Under the pieces are notes generated by a model. It did not search any database. It was not told the origin of the DNA and saw only the letters and a list, made by a program, of their open reading frames with translations. From assembly GCF_028858535.1 (NCBI RefSeq), contig NZ_JAPMOU010000003.1, positions 124,001-188,000 of the forward strand: a stretch of DNA of 64,000 bases. The letters run 5' to 3'. Position 1 is the stretch's first letter. Every line of letters starts with the position of its first letter. Shown in pieces: positions 25,563 to 33,749 of this stretch. The translations under genes were made by a program, and so were the position numbers. Source of the DNA: Spartinivicinus poritis. GTDB lineage: Bacteria > Pseudomonadota > Gammaproteobacteria > Pseudomonadales > Zooshikellaceae.

Positions 25563-26285
25563 ATGAACATTCATAGTGCGATTATGCGGTCATTGTTAGC
25601 TTTTGGGCTTGCTGTAACAACAATGGCCAGCTGGAGTAACCCTGTTCACCGTTCCATTCAGCAGCTGTTATATGGCTATCTTGAAAATCAGCTAAAAACC
25701 TATACGCAGCAATTAGGTAGCGGGCGTTATGAAATTCATATCAGCGCTATAGATCCAAGGCTTAAACTACAGCCTTGCGCAAACAAGTTAACGATTGAAC
25801 CTAGCCAGCGTCGACAACACCTTATTGGCCGCGCCACCCATAAAATAAAATGCCTCCAATCACCTTATTGGAGCCTATATGTTGCCACCCAAGTCAAACT
25901 TTATCGGCAAGTCATTGCCGCTAGCCGGACCTTACAAAAAGGCCACGTTATTACCTCAAATGATTTAATACAGTTGGAACAGGATATCAGCAAATTAAGA
26001 GGGAGTTACTTTCCTGAACCATCAAAACTGCTAGGCAAAGTGGTTACCCGGCAAATTAAAATGGGTCAGCCAATTACACAAAATCACATTACCCAAGCAT
26101 TGGCAATCAAGAAAGGCACACAAGTTGCTATCCATGCTAATACCAGCAATTTTAGCGTGCTCGCAAAAGGGATTGCACTTTCAGATGGTAAGCCAGGGCA
26201 ATTAATTAAAGTACGCAATATTCGCTCTAAGCGTGTCATTCAGGCAGTGGTTAAAGATGCTTATACCGTTGAAGCAACTCTTTAA
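25563..26285 (+). CDS. flgA: Flagellar basal body P-ring assembly chaperone FlgA
   Basis: Periplasmic chaperone for P-ring (FlgI) assembly. I use ATG 25563, with AGGA 6 nt upstream; a TTG frame to 25515 would bury the signal peptide. The signal peptide covers ~1-25, and the C-terminal half is the SAF/ChapFlgA domain: ASRTLQKGHVITSNDL, LLGKVVTRQIKMGQPIT, and the final G-Q-L-I-K-V-R-N...R-V-I-Q-A-V-V. It begins the flgA-flgM-flgN group. Confidence 0.93.
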   Translation: MNIHSAIMRSLLAFGLAVTTMASWSNPVHRSIQQLLYGYLENQLKTYTQQLGSGRYEIHISAIDPRLKLQPCANKLTIEPSQRRQHLIGRATHKIKCLQSPYWSLYVATQVKLYRQVIAASRTLQKGHVITSNDLIQLEQDISKLRGSYFPEPSKLLGKVVTRQIKMGQPITQNHITQALAIKKGTQVAIHANTSNFSVLAKGIALSDGKPGQLIKVRNIRSKRVIQAVVKDAYTVEATL

Positions 26286-26307
26286 CTAAACAACTTGAAT
26301 TTGTCAT

Positions 26308-26334
26308 TAAAGTTATTATTCAGTTGGCCGCTAT
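26308..26334 (+). promoter_or_regulatory. Sigma-28 (FliA) promoter for flgM
   Basis: TAAAGTTA, 11 nt, then GCCGCTAT, against the consensus TAAAGTTT-N11-GCCGATAA. The spacing is exact and the site is 36 nt before the flgM ATG. FlgM expression from a FliA promoter matches the known feedback loop. Confidence 0.85.
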
Positions 26335-26369
26335 ACTAAGTTAGACGGTCAAACTAAAAGGGTTAATCG

Positions 26370-26687
26370 ATGGTTAACGATGTTAATGGCGCATCTGGTC
26401 AACAGAGCAATCTCAAAAGCGCCCAGGCAAAGCCTGCTGAAAAAGCAACTAAAGGCACCCTGCAACCTCAATCCGAGCAAAATTCTCAGCCACCTAAACA
26501 AGTGTCTGTCGAGTTGAGTGCAGAAGCTAAACAGTTACAAAAGCTTCAACAAAAGGCTTCACAAGAGCCGCAAGTGGATGAGCAGAAAGTAGCCCGTATT
26601 AGAGCGGCACTCGCTGAGGGAAGCTACTCTGTCAATCCAGAAAAAATTGCAGACAAATTATTTGAACTAGAAAGCCTGTTACGTTAA
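26370..26687 (+). CDS. flgM: Anti-sigma-28 factor FlgM
   Basis: A 105-residue, largely unstructured protein that holds FliA inactive until the hook is finished and FlgM is exported. The N-terminal half is Gln/Pro/Ser-rich. The C-terminal FliA-binding part has V-S-V-E-L-S-A-E-A-K-Q-L and D-E-Q-K-V-A-R-I-R-A-A-L-A-E-G-S-Y, the FlgM hallmark, and ends in a helix E-K-I-A-D-K-L-F-E-L-E. It follows flgA and precedes flgN by 29 nt. Confidence 0.92.
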   Translation: MVNDVNGASGQQSNLKSAQAKPAEKATKGTLQPQSEQNSQPPKQVSVELSAEAKQLQKLQQKASQEPQVDEQKVARIRAALAEGSYSVNPEKIADKLFELESLLR

Positions 26688-26716
26688 CGGAAAATTGTCG
26701 TTTAAGGTAGACCGTC

Positions 26717-27196
26717 ATGATTAATCAAACCCTTCAACAACAGCTTTCCACTGACATATCTACGCTTAGCCAGTTAACTGAGCTATTAGAGCAAGAGCAA
26801 CATGCCCTGCGTGATAGGAACCTTGATCAGCTTAATCAGCTGTTAACCATTAAAAATGATTGTCTTAATCGCCTAGGCCAAACAGCCCAACACCGGAGTG
26901 AACTACTCAAACAAGCGGGGTTTACTCCTAATGACGCTGGTTTGGAACAATGGTTACAAACATTACCTTCTCCCCAACAGGTTGAGTCTCGTAAATATTG
27001 GCAAACAGTAAAAAGCCATTTGGCCTACTGCCAAACCCTCAATGAAATCAATGGCTGTGTACTAAACCGACTACAACAAACGCTCCATCAGCTACTGGCC
27101 ATCTATCGAGGTCAAAGCCAGGCTTCCATCAAACTATATGGCGCTCAAGGTGATACTTCCGCCTATCAAGACTCACAAATTCTAGGTACAGCATAA
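26717..27196 (+). CDS. flgN: Flagellar export chaperone FlgN
   Basis: A 159-residue all-helical cytoplasmic chaperone for hook-associated proteins FlgK and FlgL. The N-terminal coiled coil (LLEQEQHALRDRNLDQLNQLL) and middle helices fit FlgN, and its position after flgM is the standard order. The C-terminal region ends with YGAQGDTSAY, near-identical in style to the Y-(D/G)-x-x-G-x-T peptide seen in pseudomonad FlgN. Confidence 0.88.
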   Translation: MINQTLQQQLSTDISTLSQLTELLEQEQHALRDRNLDQLNQLLTIKNDCLNRLGQTAQHRSELLKQAGFTPNDAGLEQWLQTLPSPQQVESRKYWQTVKSHLAYCQTLNEINGCVLNRLQQTLHQLLAIYRGQSQASIKLYGAQGDTSAYQDSQILGTA

Positions 27197-27354
27197 TCCC
27201 CCCCAATGCCTGCCATTAGGTGAACTACCCTAATGTATACCATCTTTTTTCGGTGTATAGTCATTAGAAATAGTGACTTTTTCTTGTGAGAGAGTACTAG
27301 GACTTGTCAACAGGCCCTAGCCAAAAGCAATGGATTTGTAAGCAGGAAAACCGT

Positions 27355-28098
27355 ATGAGCTATCTATCTGACGATTTAGATATAGAAGAAAAATACCAAC
27401 TAAAGCGGACACCTCAAGAAGTCTCCGGTGTACTAATGGGCATTTTAAAAGCCAAAGTACCCATTAAAATTTATTTTCCCAGTCGTAACATCAGTTATAA
27501 AACATTCATTATTGGAGTTGACTTAGACAACCAAACCTTTGCTTTAGATGAGCTGAGTCCCATTGATGGTAATCCCCTGATTAAACAAGGCGAGCCATTT
27601 TCTGTCTATACCTTTTATGAAGGGGTTAAAGTCACTTTCGACAATGTTGTTTTAGAACAAATCAAACAGGATGAAGCTGGTATTCCCTATTACAACTTCA
27701 AACTTCCCAGCAAACTGTGGTATTTACAACGACGCAAAGCCTTTCGGGTTAGGTTACCGAGCCACCCTGCTGTAACAGCAACACTTAAATTAACAGAAGA
27801 TTACCCAGCAGTGACTACCCAGGTCATTGATATTTCTGCCACAGGCTGTCAAGTGGCCGTTGCCAGTCAGCAATTACAAGAGAATTTGCCCGAAGTGGGT
27901 CAAGTTGCTGAAAACTTTTCAATGCCACTGCACAATCAACATGAGCTAGAATGCGCTGTTCAAATTCGCCAAATTCATAAAGATGAAGTAACAGGCGATC
28001 TACTTCTTGGTTTAATGTTTCTTCATGTTACTGGGCTTCAACAACGTTATGTAGAGCTTTATGTTAATCAGCTACAGCGCTCAGCATTAGTCAAATAA
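27355..28098 (+). CDS. ycgR: c-di-GMP receptor/flagellar brake, YcgR/FlgZ family (PilZ)
   Basis: A cytoplasmic protein that slows the flagellar motor when c-di-GMP is high. The N-terminal YcgR-N domain (~20-115) precedes a PilZ domain that begins with the c-di-GMP switch R-R-K-A-F-R-V-R and continues with D-I-S-A-T-G-C-Q. The start chosen is ATG 27355 with AGGA 7 nt upstream; the frame is open further to 27304 but without a good SD. Placement next to flgMN matches Pseudomonas flgZ. The 158-nt leader has a short CATTAGG/CCTAATG inverted repeat (27214-27235) and a T-run that may end flgMN transcription. Confidence 0.92.
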   Translation: MSYLSDDLDIEEKYQLKRTPQEVSGVLMGILKAKVPIKIYFPSRNISYKTFIIGVDLDNQTFALDELSPIDGNPLIKQGEPFSVYTFYEGVKVTFDNVVLEQIKQDEAGIPYYNFKLPSKLWYLQRRKAFRVRLPSHPAVTATLKLTEDYPAVTTQVIDISATGCQVAVASQQLQENLPEVGQVAENFSMPLHNQHELECAVQIRQIHKDEVTGDLLLGLMFLHVTGLQQRYVELYVNQLQRSALVK

Positions 28099-28118
28099 GT
28101 GAATAGTTTTACACAACT

Positions 28119-28757
28119 TTAATGATTACACCAACGTCGATAGTCTTCTGGTCGATCAACATCCCACAGTGTTGGAAATAACGCATAAGGTGCATTTTTA
28201 GACTGGAGTTGTCTAATCGTTTGCTGCAATACCTGCTCAGTACCCCACTGAATACCTTCAAATAAATAAGGAAGAAATTGACGCATAGCAATTAGCACAT
28301 ACCCTCCATCTTCTGCGGGTACTATGGCTACTTGATTAGAATCATATTCATAACAATCAGACGACTCAGCATTATTAAATAAACTCTTTAATACCTGCTT
28401 ACATAATGATGCATTTAAAACCGGGCAATCTCCACCCACTAAGATAACAGGCTGGTTCTGCCTAATATAATGTTGAGCCACATTTGCCATCCGCTCACCT
28501 AAATCTTTGCCTTGTTGTAAATAGCGTTCCCAATGGTTAAAAGCAGAATCATTAAAAAAATCATGGTCTAACTGCTCAGCCAGTGCCAATACTCGCAGAT
28601 AATGCTTAGGCAATTCATTTATCCATTTCGCAGTATACAACAGCAATTCTTTATAAATATTGGCTGCTTGCCCCGCCGAATAATAAGGCGTTAATCGTGT
28701 TTTCACCTTAGCTTCAATCGGGGGTTTAGCCATTAAAATAATTACCGGCTTAATCAT
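28119..28757 (-). CDS. TIGR04282/DUF2064 family glycosyltransferase-like protein
   Basis: A 212-residue protein with the DUF2064 pattern: an N-terminal M-A-K-P-P...G-x-V-K-T-R-L (nucleotide-sugar binding style), L-G-E-R-M, G-G-D-C-P-x-L metal/nucleotide site, E-D-G-G-Y-V and a final L-W-D-V-D-x-P-E-D. TIGR04282 proteins are annotated as arsenosugar biosynthesis glycosyltransferases; the biochemical role of many is unproven. Its start overlaps the stop of the TIGR04283 gene by 8 nt, so the two are translationally coupled. Confidence 0.85.
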   Translation of the reverse strand: MIKPVIILMAKPPIEAKVKTRLTPYYSAGQAANIYKELLLYTAKWINELPKHYLRVLALAEQLDHDFFNDSAFNHWERYLQQGKDLGERMANVAQHYIRQNQPVILVGGDCPVLNASLCKQVLKSLFNNAESSDCYEYDSNQVAIVPAEDGGYVLIAMRQFLPYLFEGIQWGTEQVLQQTIRQLQSKNAPYALFPTLWDVDRPEDYRRWCNH

Positions 28758-29451
28758 TTTTTATTTTATTTCTCGGATAATAAATGTTAACTAAACGTTG
28801 TGGTGATACACCCATAAAAAATGCCAGCCGCAAACTCCACATTAATAAAATAGTGCGAATAATTCCACGTTGCTCCCAACGTCGACTAGAAGTCACTACC
28901 GGGTTAGCAATGCATAACGGCTTTGAAATCTTTTTCAGTCGTTTACAGATGTCAACATCCTCCATTAAAGGCATCAAACGATAACCGCCCACTTGCATAA
29001 AACACTCACGTTTTACAAAAATCACCTGATCACCCGTTGCAATTCCAGTTACACGAGAGCGCCAGTTCATTAGTTTTGCAGTTAATGCTAACAACCAGTG
29101 ACTGCCTGATAATGTCACATCAAACCGCCCCCACTGCCAGCCATTTGTTTGGCCCAAACCATCAAGAATTAATGCAATAGCATTGTCAGGCAGGAAGGTA
29201 TCAGCATGTAGAAACAGCAATACATCGCCTGTCGACTGCTCAGCTCCAGTTTGCATTTGTCGTGCTCGACTAGGCTCACTGATAATGACTTGATCCACCC
29301 AAGGTTTCGTAAGTGCTACGGTATTATCAGTACTCCCACCATCTACCATTATTATTTCATGACCACACTGACGCAGGGCTTGTAAAGGAACTAGGCTAGC
29401 AACAATATCATTAGACTCATTCAAGGTAGGAATAATAATTGAGCATCTCAT
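28750..29451 (-). CDS. TIGR04283 family GT2 glycosyltransferase
   Basis: A 233-residue family 2 glycosyltransferase. It starts S-I-I-I-P-T-L-N-E, has V-D-G-G-S-T-D-N-T, the D-x-D-like L-H-A-D-T, and M-E-D-V-D in the acceptor region. A C-terminal hydrophobic helix (TILLMWSLRLAFFMGVSP) may anchor it at the membrane. TIGR04283 and TIGR04282 genes form a conserved pair assigned to arsenosugar synthesis; arsM and other partners are not in the window. Confidence 0.85.
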   Translation of the reverse strand: MRCSIIIPTLNESNDIVASLVPLQALRQCGHEIIMVDGGSTDNTVALTKPWVDQVIISEPSRARQMQTGAEQSTGDVLLFLHADTFLPDNAIALILDGLGQTNGWQWGRFDVTLSGSHWLLALTAKLMNWRSRVTGIATGDQVIFVKRECFMQVGGYRLMPLMEDVDICKRLKKISKPLCIANPVVTSSRRWEQRGIIRTILLMWSLRLAFFMGVSPQRLVNIYYPRNKIKND

Positions 29452-29641
29452 ATTGTCTTATCATTTTCACTCGTCATTTGTTAGAGAGTAAAGACAAACA
29501 GAAAGCATAAATTCTTTCAACCAGCCACTCACTAATTTACAACACACTTCAGATTAAGTACTTTTTAGGTGTTTATTAAATGTTAAGTGCTTTTTAAGAC
29601 AGGTTGCTAGAAAGTGTATAGGAAAGTAATGGTTTTTAAAC

Positions 29642-29718
29642 TGGCGTCCCTGAGTGGATTTGAACCACCGACCTAGCGCTTAGGAGGCGCTTGCTCTATC
29701 CTGCTGAGCTACAGGGAC
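29642..29718 (-). tRNA. tRNA-Arg (anticodon CCT)
   Basis: The minus strand folds as a full cloverleaf: acceptor GTCCCTG/CAGGGAC, D arm GCTC...GAGC, anticodon stem AGCGC/GCGCT with loop CTCCTAA (CCT), T arm GTGG-TTCAAAT-CCAC, discriminator G and encoded CCA. It reads rare AGG codons. Confidence 0.97.
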
Positions 29719-29939
29719 AGCAGCAGTTATAATACTGAATCGATCACTGATTGCAACCACTCTGAAGACACATCAAAATTAATCAGTCCAAAAAGTAGCT
29801 TGAACATTTTCTATTTCAACATGCTTATTTAACAGACACGATAAATGAGCACATCATTGTGACCAACAACTGTAATAGAAATAGCATTTATACCCCTCAG
29901 CCCCAATATTTTAGCTAAAATACATTCATAGATGCTGTA

Positions 29940-30512
29940 ATGGCTGCCACCAAGTATGCCCATGCCATGACTGAACAGGCCAATCAATTACTGATCAACT
30001 TCTATAATCAAAAGGAGAAGGATAGTTATGGCCGTCAGTTAGATGAGATTTTGCTATGGTCAGATGATCAACTAGAAAACACCCATAACTACATTCAATG
30101 GTTGTTCCCGATTACTGATAGTGGCTTCAACTCTACGACCCCATTGTTGAATGCCGAGACTATTGAAGTATTCAAACAACAATCCAGCATCCAAACTAAC
30201 CTGCTTCGCTCCTTAAACAAAATGCTGGATTTTTATGGACTTATACTCCATCACAATGAACCAGAGAAAATCATCATCGAACGTTCAGCAGAGCATTTTG
30301 CCTGTGCCAGCCGCTGCTGGCTCACCCCCGGCAATCATAACTACTTAAGATTTACGCGTATCATTAAATCACTTTGCCAACTGGGGCTAACTCGGTATGC
30401 AGAAGCCTTATTTAATTGTTTACAAGTGATATTCCAAGAACACAGTAGCACCATTGGCCTCGTCACCTATCAACACTGGCAGCAAGCACTTATAGACAAC
30501 CGTGATAAATAG
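29940..30512 (+). CDS. OGFr-like conserved-region protein
   Basis: A 190-residue soluble protein with the conserved motif of the opioid growth factor receptor N-terminal region: L-L-W-S-D-D-Q-L-E-N-T-H-N-Y-I-Q-W-L-F-P near residues 34-53. Bacterial members with this domain are common in gammaproteobacteria and have no known function. The ATG at 29940 is preceded by a weak Shine-Dalgarno. It stands alone between tRNA-Arg and the convergent asparaginase-like gene. Confidence 0.82.
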   Translation: MAATKYAHAMTEQANQLLINFYNQKEKDSYGRQLDEILLWSDDQLENTHNYIQWLFPITDSGFNSTTPLLNAETIEVFKQQSSIQTNLLRSLNKMLDFYGLILHHNEPEKIIIERSAEHFACASRCWLTPGNHNYLRFTRIIKSLCQLGLTRYAEALFNCLQVIFQEHSSTIGLVTYQHWQQALIDNRDK

Positions 30513-30558
30513 GCTTTAACAGTGCCTTTGCATAGTCATCAAAGATGTCGCCCCTAAT

Positions 30559-31509
30559 TTATTTACCAATAAAGGCATGTAGCTGTTTAGGGGTAACAAC
30601 TCCTCGAAACATATGGCTGGTATTAAAAGGCATCGTCCAGTAGCCATGGGCATCAACCGCAATCACACCACCTGTACCTGCAGGTAAGTTTTGATTGACT
30701 ACCAGTTCAGCTGCTTCTGTAAGGCTTTGGTCAGCCAATGACATTCGGTAGTGAATTTCTGCTGCAACGGTATAACGAATAAAATATTCACCAATGCCTG
30801 TTCCCGAAATTGCACAGCTTCGTTGATCTGCTAAAGTACCTGCCCCAATAATTGGGCTGTCTCCCACGCGTCCAGGCAGCTGATTAGTGACACCACCGGT
30901 TGAGGTAGCAGCCGCCAACTCACCATGACTATCTAGCGCAACCGCCCCCACTGTGCCCATTGAGGGCTCCCCTGATGACTGGCTTAATAGTGCTTGTACC
31001 TGCCCATTATCACTGTGATCCAGCTGTACTTGTTGCTTTTCCCTAGCGTCTTGAAGTTGTTGCAACCGGTGTTCAGTTAAAAAGTAATCCTGTGGGGTCT
31101 GCTCAACCCCCTGAGCGAGTAACCAGGCATCTGCTTCAGGGCCAGCCAAAGTGTTATGTACACTATTATGCAACACTTGTTGGGCAGCAATAATGGGATT
31201 TTTACATTGTTTTACTGCCATCACAGCCCCTGACTGGCGATTTCCTAACATTAATGCAGCATCAAATTCAAAAGTGCCCGCATGGGTTAATACAGCACCA
31301 CACCCCGCATTAAATAATGGCGAATCTTCCAATAATGCAACCGCCTCTACCACTACTTGCTCTGCATTAGCCCCAGCAGCTAATGCTTGTTGACCTTTAC
31401 GCAATACCGTAGAAAGTTGCTGAATATACGCTTGTTCTCGCTCAGCAGTCAGAAAGTCTGTTGGTAGCTGGCCTGCCCCACCATGAATTAACAATACATA
31501 GTTACTCAT
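30559..31509 (-). CDS. iaaA: Isoaspartyl peptidase/L-asparaginase (Ntn hydrolase)
   Basis: A plant-type asparaginase that cleaves isoaspartyl peptides and asparagine. The proenzyme is expected to self-cleave before Thr186 (S-M-G-T-V-G-A-V-A-L-D), making alpha and beta chains. Other family marks are I-H-G-G-A-G at the start, NAGCGAVLT around 67-75, and GDSPIIGAGTLAD plus G-T-G-I-G-E after the nucleophile. The length of 316 matches E. coli IaaA (321). No signal peptide is seen. Confidence 0.93.
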   Translation of the reverse strand: MSNYVLLIHGGAGQLPTDFLTAEREQAYIQQLSTVLRKGQQALAAGANAEQVVVEAVALLEDSPLFNAGCGAVLTHAGTFEFDAALMLGNRQSGAVMAVKQCKNPIIAAQQVLHNSVHNTLAGPEADAWLLAQGVEQTPQDYFLTEHRLQQLQDAREKQQVQLDHSDNGQVQALLSQSSGEPSMGTVGAVALDSHGELAAATSTGGVTNQLPGRVGDSPIIGAGTLADQRSCAISGTGIGEYFIRYTVAAEIHYRMSLADQSLTEAAELVVNQNLPAGTGGVIAVDAHGYWTMPFNTSHMFRGVVTPKQLHAFIGK

Positions 31510-31576
31510 ATATACCTCCTTGACTTATTTGGTTTTAATCAACGCAGTTAGTTTTATAGTTAGGATGGTCTAATAA

Positions 31577-32749
31577 TTACCACTGTATGTAATGATCTTG
31601 AATATACGTCTGCAATTCTTCCCGTTCTGTGAGGATATACAGTTTTGTTGTATTAATATCTTGATGGCCAGCAAATAGCCTGACTCGTTCAATCATTGCA
31701 TTGGGCTGATTCGCCAAGTGAGTAATTGCCGTATGCCGATAAGTATGGAACCCTTTACTTAACATATTCGTTTTAAATTCTGCTGATATTTCAGCTCCCG
31801 ACTGATCAATCAGTTTAGATAATAATTGTCGATGAAAAGTGCGTAACTGTCGGGTAGATAGATTCCCAGCAAACTGTGCCTGTTGTTTTACTGGCTTAAT
31901 GGGAGAAGCAAATGGAAAAGCATCTGCTTTAAGGGTGTTTTCCAAACCATGATAATGCCGAAACCGACAAATGGCGTCTACTACTCCCTCATTGAGAGGA
32001 ATCAACCGACGCATGGCACCTTTACCTAATATATTTAATTCATAACCCAAGTCAGTTTGAATAATCGCTTGATGAGTATGGGTTGCCAGCTCATGCTCAC
32101 GTATTCCAGTACCGTAAGCGACTGCCACAATATAACGCGCCCGCTCAACAAAATTTCGCTGCCCTGAGGTCACCATAGGTAAACGTCGAATGCCGTCTAT
32201 TACAAACTGCCACTCTTCTCGATTAAATGCTTTGGGTTGTTGGTGACCAAGTGCCGTATTTTCTCCTAAGGGTTTCAAGCGAAACGCAGGATTAATTTGA
32301 ATATAGCCCTGAGCATGCAAATAACTCAGCAATGAGCCCACCACTTTCATTACTGCATCTACACTTTTACCGTTAGTTAATGCATTAGGGAAAGGAATAA
32401 ATTCAGGCAACTCAGGAATCATTATTCCAGCTTGCTGCCAGGCTGATGTTGGCGCTTGCAAAAAGTATCGATAAGCTAAAATATCTTCTCGCTTTAAGCC
32501 GATTAATTGTTTATTAAGGTAGCGGTGCACCCAAGCAATAAATCGCAGGCACTCCCGCCGATAGCGTCGAAGTGTATGTTCAGACCCAACCCCTGCCTCT
32601 ACTAAAAATGCTTGTATTGCAGCAACATCGTTATTGGCATGCAAAGCCGATGTAGCCAACTCATCAGCTGTGTTTACTGTTTCTGCCGTTTTTTGCAATC
32701 GCTCTGGAGCAACCTGAGAACCATGGAGGATAATATCTAACATGAACAA
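31577..32749 (-). CDS. Tyrosine recombinase/integrase (orphan)
   Basis: A 390-residue site-specific recombinase with a SAM-like core-binding domain (~40-150) and catalytic domain (~175-385). The catalytic set can be placed: R217 (G-I-R-E-H-E), K243 (L-G-K-G), H335-x-x-R338 (H-T-Y-R-H-T), H362 (G-H-Q-D-I-N-T-T) and nucleophile Y371. It appears intact. No excisionase, phage or IS genes lie beside it, and the nearest tRNA (Arg-CCT) is 2 kb away with no repeated 3' end found near this gene. It may be a domesticated recombinase or the last trace of an island. Confidence 0.88.
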   Translation of the reverse strand: MFMLDIILHGSQVAPERLQKTAETVNTADELATSALHANNDVAAIQAFLVEAGVGSEHTLRRYRRECLRFIAWVHRYLNKQLIGLKREDILAYRYFLQAPTSAWQQAGIMIPELPEFIPFPNALTNGKSVDAVMKVVGSLLSYLHAQGYIQINPAFRLKPLGENTALGHQQPKAFNREEWQFVIDGIRRLPMVTSGQRNFVERARYIVAVAYGTGIREHELATHTHQAIIQTDLGYELNILGKGAMRRLIPLNEGVVDAICRFRHYHGLENTLKADAFPFASPIKPVKQQAQFAGNLSTRQLRTFHRQLLSKLIDQSGAEISAEFKTNMLSKGFHTYRHTAITHLANQPNAMIERVRLFAGHQDINTTKLYILTEREELQTYIQDHYIQW

Positions 32750-32849
32750 AACGCACTTTATTTATATAGCTTGAGTATTGGCAAGACCATCAGAATCATG
32801 GCAGTCTAGCTGAAAGCAAATAGGGAAGTCACTATAGGGAGAGGCCACT

Positions 32850-33146
32850 ATGAAACCAGGTCAGCACTCCAGCGCAAAGAGTCAGCCAGAGCAGACAGTA
32901 TCAAATTCTTCTAAACCTAATACTCCTCAGCCGCCTAGCGCCCAAAGTCAACCAGAAGGAACCGGTCTACTTGCTACAATACAAAGTGTTTTAGCCGCCG
33001 CATTTGGGGTTCAAAGCCAGAAAAATCGAGAGCGAGATTTTAAAAGCGGCAAATTTAGTCACTTTGTCATTGCCGGCCTTATTTTTACATTAATCTTTAT
33101 TTTACTGGTCTATGCTGCCGTACAGCTGGCGTTACACCAGCTGTAG
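32850..33146 (+). CDS. DUF2970 small membrane protein
   Basis: A 98-residue protein. The first ~38 residues are Gln/Ser/Pro-rich, followed by the DUF2970 core: L-A-T-I-Q-S-V-L-A-A-A-F-G-V-Q-S near 42-57, then R-D-F-x-x-G and one C-terminal transmembrane helix (~70-95). The function of DUF2970 is unknown. The family is typically ~60-80 residues, so this copy has an extended N-terminus. Confidence 0.8.
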   Translation: MKPGQHSSAKSQPEQTVSNSSKPNTPQPPSAQSQPEGTGLLATIQSVLAAAFGVQSQKNRERDFKSGKFSHFVIAGLIFTLIFILLVYAAVQLALHQL

Positions 33147-33162
33147 CAACAGCTCAACGTGC

Positions 33163-33309
33163 TTATTGCCCACTTACCCAAAAGACAGCCGTTACTACCG
33201 CAATTAAAATTAAACTCACTGCAGCAATCGCATCCACCCGGCTATCGTTGTCTGTTTGAGATTCATTGCTTTCAGAGTGATGGGTATTCGTCATTGCTTT
33301 TTCCGTCAT
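33163..33309 (-). CDS. Small single-helix membrane protein (48 aa)
   Basis: ATG at 33309 follows a perfect AGGAGG Shine-Dalgarno (33315-33320) at 5 nt spacing. The N-terminal half is hydrophilic (Thr/Asn/Ser/Asp), and the C-terminal half is a transmembrane helix (AIAAVSLILIAVVTAVFWV). It is below the usual gene-finder cut-off but the SD and helix make it credible. Function unknown. It is convergent with the DUF2970 gene. The 33310-33749 gap after it is AT-rich and shows no further gene; it probably holds the promoter of the reductase gene. Confidence 0.65.
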   Translation of the reverse strand: MTEKAMTNTHHSESNESQTDNDSRVDAIAAVSLILIAVVTAVFWVSGQ

Positions 33310-33749
33310 CCTTGCCTCCTATTAATGATGTTGTTGTCTGTTTTTAATTATTATCACTTCAGTCACTGTCTACTGCTTCTTTAGTCACTTTCTACCCCTT
33401 TTCCCTACTATGAGCAATAGCCTACTCGTAATCCATATGTAAAATAAAGGTAATCGCTTCTTCTCTACTTACTCTTCTGGTTGTGTTATTTTTATAATTA
33501 TCAATTCTAGATATATAGAAAAATATTCATTTATCGCATATAGATATCCTGCTATTTTTACCGCACAGAATGGCAAACGTCTGCCTATTCATAAATGCTG
33601 ATGCTGCTGCAACTTAATGAATACACTGCCAGCAGCCTGCTAGCTCGAATATTTCATCAGATACTCCAAACTCTGGCATTCTGGCTAGCACTCAGAAATA
33701 GAAATAAGTGGGTAATATTACCAGGATTAGCAGTTGATCAGGACCCAGC

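Noticed and set aside
29642-32749. A genomic island integrated in tRNA-Arg by the recombinase
   Set aside because: The tRNA is intact but I found no duplicated 3' end, and the genes between are ordinary chromosomal ones.
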